Part shown: positions 57,969 through 64,000 of the stretch, piece after piece
Layout: each line of letters starts with the position of its first letter
How positions within the stretch are numbered: position 1 is the first letter of the stretch
Source of the DNA: Hofstenia miamia
Lineage: Eukaryota > Xenacoelomorpha > Acoela
Assembly: GCA_004352715.1 (NCBI GenBank)
Contig: SCFE01000036.1
Location: forward strand, 1,452,905-1,516,904
Reading direction: 5' to 3'
Length of the DNA stretch: 64,000 nt
The notes under the pieces: generated by a model
What the model saw: the letters and a program-made list of their open reading frames with translations, nothing else
What the model was told of the DNA's origin: nothing
Databases searched by the model: none
Made by a program: the position numbers and the translations under genes

Positions 57969-60130
57969 GATTATGAATTTCCAGACTTACTAAAAAAATC
58001 AGATATAACTCCTATATATAAAAAAGGTAACAAACTAAAAGCAAAAATTTATAGACCCATTTGTATTACACATCCTTTTAGCAAACTCTTTGAAAAACTG
58101 TTGTATATTCAAATAAACGCATTCCTAAAATCTGAAAACATCCTATCGAATAAGCAATTTGGTTTTCGTGCTGGGCATAGCACCCAGAACGCAATTTTAT
58201 CGATCACGCAACAAATTAAGTCTAATATATCTCATAATAAGTGCAGTTGTGTAGCATTACTAGATTTAAGTAAGGCATTCAATTCAATGAATTTCGATGT
58301 CTTGCAAGACAAGCTTATATATTATAATTTTGGTGTTAACTCAATTAATTTAATCATGAACTTCTTAAAAAATAGCCAGCAGCGTGTAATATTAAACTGT
58401 AAAAAATCAAGTTATGTTACGACTGACCGTGGGGTGCCCCAAGGTACTGTACTTGGCCCTATTTTATTTGCAATTTTTGTAAATGATATAATAAAACATG
58501 TTAAACAAAGCGACATTTGTGTCGTTTTTTAGGAGCTTAACCTAATAAGTACTGAACATGCAAAGATATATTTCGACTTACAAAGTCATCATTAGTTTTA
58601 CAAATTATTCCCTCTAAATTTACTAGATTTTACAATAATAATTATAATTTTTTAAATTTTAAAAAGTGCAAATTTAATTTGTAAATATAGTCTTCTTTTG
58701 TGTTTAAACTTGGTTGCAAGGATTTAAAAATTATTGAGCGTATTTTTATAAAANNNNNNNNNNNNNNNNNNNNNAGTTGTGTAGCATTACTAGATTTAAG
58801 TAAGGCATTCAATTCAATGAATTTCGATGTCTTGCAAGACAAGCTTATATATTATAATTTTGGTGTTAACTCAATTAATTTAATCATGAACTTCTTAAAA
58901 ANTTATTGAGCGTATTTTTATAAAATCCTTGCAACCACAAAAGAAGACTATATTTATAAATTAAATTTGCCACTTTTTAAAATTTAAAAAATTATAATTA
59001 TTATTGTAAAATCTGGTAAATTTAGAGGGAATAATTTGTAAGACTGACGATGACTTTGTAAGTCGAAATATATCTCTGCATGTTCTTATTAAAGCGACAT
59101 TTACCAATATGCCGACGACACATGCCTAATAAGTACCGCAAAAAATGCTTTTGATGCTACAAAAAACCTCCAAACAGATATAGAACAATTAAACAACTAT
59201 TTTACTAATAATCAACTGAAACTAAATATTGAAAAAACTCAATTTATAATTTTTTCACCCAAGGCACAAAGAAATCTAATAAATGACATAGAAATAAAGA
59301 TAAATAATGAGTCAATAAAGCAAAGTGAATCAGTCAGCTATTTAGGAGTGGAGATAGATAATGAATTAACATTTGAAAAATTTCTGCTGAATAAGATTCA
59401 AAATATGACTGCAGGCATTAGATATCTTTATCACTTACGCAATGTAATGTGTAACAATTATCATAAACAACTAATACATGCTTTCTGTTTGTCTCATTTT
59501 CAATACTGTTCCTTTATTCTAACTAACCTAAATTCGAAATATCGTATGCTTCTATCAAAGACATTTAATTGGTGTATAAAAACTCTAAACTTTGCACAAA
59601 AGCATGACGAAGCATCAGTATATCGTAATAAATATAAAATATTATCTCCGTTCTATCAAATTCATATGCATATGCCATCTATCTTATTTAAATTCAAATC
59701 TCTACAAACATTTCTCCTTTTCTTTAATGACGATATTAAATTAAATGAGCGATCGCAAAAATTTTTGAGTTTAGATAAAAATTATAATGGCTTTCATCAC
59801 ATATCAATTAAATTGTGGAATAATTTAGATTATGAAACGCGAATAGAAAAAACTATAAAAAGTTTAGAAAAAAATTGAAACAATTTGTTCTAATAAAACA
59901 GTATACATTAGGGGCCGGTAATACACTTCATGCATTCGAAACATACATCCAACATTGAGCACCTACACAAACACCCATTCAAACATTGATTATATTATTA
60001 TATATTGTACATATTAATTTGTAGTTATTTGTTTATGTTTATTTTTTTGTCATGTGTTAGTTTGTAGATCTTGTATACATATAATGCGCAATAAATTTGC
60101 TCTGACTCTTGTTATTTTTATTATTATTAT
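57969..60130 (+). mobile_element. Second LINE, interrupted by a foldback element
   Basis: It begins directly at the ATT tail of the preceding LINE with DITPIYKKGNKLKAKIYRPI. The RT continues through FGFRAGHSTQNAILS, LLDLSKAFNSMNFDVL (the usual SKAFD has Asn here) and RGVPQGTVLGPILF to HVKQSDI at 58518. After an insertion the frame resumes at 59103 with YQYADDTCL and runs through SYLGVEIDNELTFEKFL to the stop at 59876-59878. Joined across the insertion the frame reads on without a break. The 3' end has AATAAA at 60090 and an ATT-rich tail to about 60130. Confidence 0.8.
58519..59090. mobile_element. Foldback element inserted in the LINE reverse transcriptase
   Basis: Flanking 12-base copies AAAGCGACATTT (58507-58518 and 59091-59102) mark the insertion. 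The arm 58544-58735 is the reverse complement of about 58920-59090 (landmarks GATATATTTCGACTTACAAAG and ATAGTCTTCTTTTGTG). The middle is mis-assembled: 21 N (58754-58774), then 58775-58901, which is an exact repeat of the host LINE 58245-58371, then n at 58902, with the 23-base loop sequence present on both sides. The true element is probably ~400 bases. Confidence 0.7.
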
Positions 60131-60221
60131 TAAATTTCGAAAAACAATGAGGAGACAGTTCTCTATACGGTGGCGCTTTCAGATGTTAGCTATTTTATTA
60201 GAAACTTCTAAAATTATTTAA

Positions 60222-60446
60222 GACAACGATTAGACTAGTGATTGTTTCAAAAGTGATCTATCACATTTGAAAGAATTGCATGTCTAACCACCCGAGATAA
60301 TTAACGATGTGACGATCACAAAGAAATCGAACGTGAACGATTTCTTAGTAATCGTCACATCGCTAATTATTTGGGGTGGTTAGACGTGCGATTCATTCAA
60401 AATGTGATAGATCACTTTTGAACAAATCACTAATCTGACCGTGGCG
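60222..60446. mobile_element. Foldback MITE with ~100-bp arms
   Basis: The left arm (about 60228-60329) and right arm (60338-60440) are imperfect inverted repeats. Landmarks are TTCAAAAGTGATCTATCACAT against its complement at about 60395-60420, CTAACCACCC against GGGGTGGTTAG, and an innermost perfect AAGAAATCG/CGATTTCTT with an 8-base loop. There is no ORF. Confidence 0.75.
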
Positions 60447-60905
60447 TAAGATGCAATACCCACTTGCGATCAAAATAAGCGCTCCCGTCCTTCTAGTGTT
60501 AATAAACGAGTTATGGTATAGTCATTGTTATAAAATTTGTATTCTAGCAATGATTTACCAGATATATATCTTTGTTTAAGGAAAATTATTAAATGGGTAC
60601 CCCATTGTATACTGGTAACCATTCCGAAAAATATCGTTTAATTTAACTCTCTGGAATCTTTGATTGAGGTAACTAGTCATCAATTGCTTACTATGAGAAA
60701 ATCCTGAATAAGATAGTTTTTTCAATTAGTATGCTATGATTAATAGAATCAAAAGCCTTTGAGAATTCTAAGCAGGCTATAGCTACAAATTTATTAGAAT
60801 CGAGTGCCGCTCTCCATTTTTCAGTAGCATTTAATAATGCATTAGTTGTTGAAAAAATTTTGCGAAATCCAAATTATGTGTTTTATAATAATCGTACTTT
60901 TTAAA

Positions 60906-62021
60906 TGTTCCGCTATTTGATTATGTAACAATCATTCGAATGTTTTGCTTATTGGAGAAATAATTGAGATTTTTTGTGTAATAGCCATGCAAACTAAGCT
61001 TTGTGTTTACAAAGTGTCTCGATGGGCCCTGGCTCTATTTTTAGAGTATTCTTCCCTGCAGCTGAAAATTTCTTTTAGATCGCGATGGCGATCCTGGGAG
61101 AATATATTTTTGCGATTTCTGACAGCGTTAGGAATGTTGTTGCTCATTAACAATGTTAGGTAGAAGTAATCCAAAAAAATTGTGAAGGGAAGAGGAGAAG
61201 GTGGATCTACAACATCTGATGTGGGATTTCATGGTTGTGGGAAAAGGAACAGATTAACCAGAATGCAATAACTGAGATGTCATGCTTGCTGCATAAAAAT
61301 GGTTACTAAAGTTATTAAACAATTAAAAAATTGTAAATATATTGAACTTAAAATATGTTTCTTGGAAAATACAAAATTTGAATACAACCATTTGCTCATG
61401 CGTGACCGATTTTAAAGTGTTTTTGTTAAGTATTGACCAGTGTAACTCGGCTCTAATTTAGAGGTAATTTTCCATCGTCTAACATTTCCTTCAGTGAAAA
61501 TATAAAAATGAAAGCTTTCTTAAATAATCTAGTAGAATATATAATTTAAATTTCAGCAATTGCTTGTATCGATATTTGCTTGCAATTTTAATCTGATGTA
61601 TAACAAATAGAAAACTAATTTTTATTTATCAAATAAACGAGCCGGATAAAACTTAGAAAATATTTACAAAGCACCTTGAGATGATGGAACATTAAAACGC
61701 AGCTAAAAATGAGGAAAAGTTTGGCTAATCATCACGAACAGCAAACTATAAAAAGTCAGTCTCCAATATCACGAATGATTGCAAGCAGATTCAATTAAAT
61801 AATGTCTACGACAGTTGGGCACACAATTTGATTCCATGCCACCTAAACAAATAACACAGTGAAACTATATAAAGCTGCTGCAGATTTGGACCATGTTTGA
61901 CAAAAAACTATCCAGAATTGAGTCACATTCCCAATCGCTGAACAATCCAACAAATACTAACATTTAATCATTGAAATGAAATTTAAAAAATTATATAGAA
62001 TGTCAGCTAGCGATTGAAAAG
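60906..62021. other. Intergenic sequence
   Basis: No gene is seen. A locally GC-richer patch at 61015-61145 has an open frame without recognisable content. Confidence 0.4.
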
Positions 62022-62276
62022 ATGTCTAATTTTACATGTACGTGGGACTTATTATTTTATGGATACCACTTGAATACCCTTCCTCATTTTCAAAATTATC
62101 CATGTAACATTCAGCGTTTCGGTGAATGTTCAGCAGAGCCAAGAATGCACATTACCTTTTGTACCTCAACAAAAGTTAAGTTGACATTATATAGGTCTAA
62201 GATTCTGTCATCTCTCTTGCAATGTTTTACTATTTGCAAGGCTATGTATATAGTGGTAAATGCAAAAAAATTGTAG
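62022..62276 (+). pseudogene. Possible LINE reverse transcriptase fragment
   Basis: The segment RMHITFCTSTKVKLTLYRSK resembles LPFSTSTNCKLMLYKSMF of the LINE at 56030-57968, at both protein and DNA level (CCTCAACAAA..TTAA..TTATATA). This is a short relic at best. Confidence 0.35.
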
Positions 62277-62583
62277 GATTGAAGCCGTTTATCTTAAAGA
62301 AAAGTAAAAATTGCAATTACAAACTTTAATATAGTAGAAGTCTGAAAAAATGAATAAAATAAGGATAATGAAAAAAAGTTTGAATTAATTGATAAATGGG
62401 TTAATCTTCTGTTGTCAAAAGTGAGATCAATTGTTAAGTGCAAATGAAAATCATCTACGATACCATTCGTTCGAGCCAAAAAGGCAGCCCTATATAATAA
62501 ATTAAAATTAAGGCATTTCAAATGCCATGTTAACAGTTGAAATAAGTGAAAGAAATCATACCAAACTATAAAAACAAGTGAAA

Positions 62584-62913
62584 TCACAATTTGCTAGTGG
62601 ATGCTGTATCCTTGTCACTACCGCCGCCCCCTAGTGGGAAATCAATACTTAATCGACTGTACGACGCAGCGTCATCGTCAAACGACTGATTGGTAGAACA
62701 CTTCTTAGCTGCCATCATGAGGAGAGTGGCGGCGATGACGATCAAGAATGCGGCGACGAGGAATGCGAGAGTGGGCGGACTGAAACTGAGGAGAGGCTGC
62801 AGCATAGGATTGCTCACCAGTGAAGGTCTCTGAAAGCCCGTAAGAAATAACGGTGTATTGCAATTCGATTGGGTGCAGCAACAAACCTTTGTTCTGTTGC
62901 CACCAGAATCTTT
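62584..62913 (-). CDS. C-terminal exons of a single-pass membrane protein
   Basis: The last exon (62829-62584, acceptor GGGCTTTCAG|AGACC) encodes RPSLVSNPMLQPLLSF, a transmembrane segment (PTLAFLVAAFLIVIAATLLMM), a basic KK stop-transfer and a ~37-residue cytoplasmic tail rich in Ser, Asp and Gly (SYSRLSIDF, then PLGGGGSDKD) to the TAA/TAG. A 27-base candidate exon at 62913-62887 (TTATTTTTAG|AAAGAT...ACAAAG|GTTTGT) joins it in phase 0, adding KDSGGNRTK with an NRT glycosylation site. The exon is much GC-richer than its surroundings, a mark of real coding sequence. The extracellular part must lie further right or outside the window. The family is not recognised. Confidence 0.5.
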   Translation of the reverse strand, partial: KDSGGNRTKVCCCTQSNCNTPLFLTGFQRPSLVSNPMLQPLLSFSPPTLAFLVAAFLIVIAATLLMMAAKKCSTNQSFDDDAASYSRLSIDFPLGGGGSDKDTASTSKL

Positions 62914-64000
62914 CTAAAAATAATTATTAACAACCTGTTCGGTGACAATCATTGAAATATGCAATAAGGAAATTTTTTTGTAATTGCTTAGCGATGATAA
63001 ACGACATTATGTGTGCAGAATGCATGCTAGCACATTGTGTTTTTGCAGCGCAATTTAAAGTTCAAACTGTTTCACAAGACGCAACCTTTAATTGAAAACA
63101 TGCCAGTCAGGAAAATTCAAAATTGATGCAATATGTAGGTCAGAATTTACAGTGCGCATTCAACAGTCGCTTGCATGATAGCATTTCCACATGAATGCTT
63201 CATATATCATACCTAACCCAATTCCACATATTTCACAAGGCTTACAATGAATTAATTGTAGTTGTCAAGTCTTCCTGTTAGAATAAATATTTTAACAAAT
63301 TACACAATTCCAATACATTCATTCTCACAGGATAGCGAGAATTTACACATTTTAATTTACTGATCAATAAAAGTTGAAGGCGTTGTAAACTAATTTTACT
63401 TGAGGCGCTGTTTCACTAAATTTTAAAATTTCTACGTTAAATAGTCGTTGTAAGGACTTATTTGTAGATATCTTGTGAAAAAGAAAAGGAAATGATAGCG
63501 TCCGTTGAGAGTACACTGACTTTGAACTATATTAACTATTAACACAATTAAAACCAAGGGATACAAGCGACGCTTAATAAAAGTGAGATTATGAATGACA
63601 AGTGGCGTTGAAGTACCATCAATAATCCCATAAATGAGAATAAATGGAGAAATTTTAGTAGGAAATTTAATTTGATGCGGTAAGAAACTGAAGACAGCCA
63701 TTAGCTGACGAATTGCTTCTTTGGTATGAGAGCGTAAGATATCACACTCGAGCGGTGCACTCAATTGATATATTTTTATTGGAAGAAATGGAGAATAATG
63801 AAAAGAAAGCTTTGAAGCAGGAGAATGTTAAATGCATGCGGGAAGTGTAGATCACAAAAGAAAGGAGACTTGTAATTTGTTCAAGGTCACTTTCTTAGAA
63901 GCCGCTCAACAAAAACATTTAAAACCGACAACGTAGCAAAGAAACAATGGTGTTTTTCACACAAACTATTAGTAAATCCAATTGTGAACTCTTCAGTAAC
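62914..64000. other. Right end of the window, no confident gene
   Basis: A minus-strand open frame (63764-63432) of ~110 residues with a hydrophobic middle is the only long frame; it has no recognised motif or good splice boundary. Upstream exons of the membrane-protein gene at 62584-62913 could lie here. Confidence 0.35.

Larger units (their letters stand above)
55319..60498. mobile_element. piggyBac-like element, TTAA-flanked, 5.2 kb, filled with nested elements
   Basis: The left terminus is CACTAGAAAGACGAG and the right, reverse-complemented, CACTAGAAGGACGGG, each preceded by TTAA (55315-55318 and 60499-60502). TTAA duplications and C-CTAGAA termini are typical of piggyBac elements. The two halves of a LINE outside the ends rejoin exactly at a single TTAA (see 55177-60905), which independently supports the boundaries. 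Inside are two LINEs, two foldback elements and an assembly gap. The 55500-55870 interval has a minus-strand frame with an acidic Asp/Ser/Glu stretch (ELSDDNSERV), which might be the remnant of a transposase N-terminus, but no catalytic Asp block is visible. Confidence 0.65.
55177..60905 (-). mobile_element. Minus-strand LINE (TCTTA family) split by a TTAA-flanked element
   Basis: Two pieces of one LINE copy flank the piggyBac-like element. 60503-60905 (read on minus) encodes FRKIFSTTNALLNATEKW, FSKAFDSINHSIL and QRFQRVKLNDIF, then jumps to FLKQRYISGKS and YKFYNNDYTITR, i.e. an internal deletion has removed the catalytic core. 55177-55314 (minus) is its 3' untranslated region, parallel to 27502-27640. 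The junction is at a TTAA that exists in the sister copy just after its TAT stop region (27498-27501). The TCTTA tail itself is absent. Confidence 0.7.

Noticed and set aside
63432-63764. 110-codon minus-strand frame with a hydrophobic centre
   Set aside because: There is no recognisable motif, no ATG at its start and no convincing splice boundary; left as unassigned.

Overview
This is a window of a metazoan nuclear genome. It is AT-rich, its genes are split by GT-AG introns, and much of it is transposon-derived. The recognisable gene families (MICAL monooxygenase, ZC4H2 zinc finger, fibrinogen-related domain) are animal families. The sequence alone does not fix the phylum; an invertebrate is likely and a tunicate is one possibility. 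There are no bacterial operons, ribosome binding sites or CRISPR arrays.

Genes, left to right: (1) a two-exon MICAL-type FAD monooxygenase (+, 945-5882) with no CH or LIM domains; (2) a probable last exon of an unrecognised gene (-, 13210-13411); (3) a cysteine-rich single-pass membrane protein (-, 14206-14715); (4) ZC4H2 in three exons (+, 21430-24243); (5) an unrecognised nine-exon gene of 296 residues (+, 35364-44057), rebuilt here from splice sites whose phases agree at every junction; (6) a secreted fibrinogen-related-domain protein (-, 54176-47370), with four exons found and one short exon missing; (7) the C-terminal exons of a single-pass membrane protein (-, 62913-62584). Several weaker exon candidates are listed at low confidence.

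Mobile DNA fills much of the rest. It includes: non-LTR retrotransposon (LINE) fragments at 1-621, 12713-13110, 26440-30301, 44600-47000, 53480-53770 and 55177-60905, with 3' microsatellite tails (TCTTA, ATT or AGT units); a Tc1-type DNA transposon with an uninterrupted DD34E transposase and both terminal repeats (17563-18856); mariner and Tc1 relics inside the fibrinogen-related gene; several hAT-like non-autonomous elements; foldback elements; and a 5.2-kb TTAA-flanked piggyBac-like element (55319-60498) that splits a minus-strand LINE and itself holds two further LINEs and two foldback elements.

Assembly quality matters when reading this window. N runs sit next to (TA)n or poly-C tracts, one run is exactly 1000 N, and several gaps or single n bases are flanked by near-identical copies of the same sequence. 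These look like unmerged contigs or alleles. One such false duplication repeats part of a coding exon (47581-47656 and 47942-48017).
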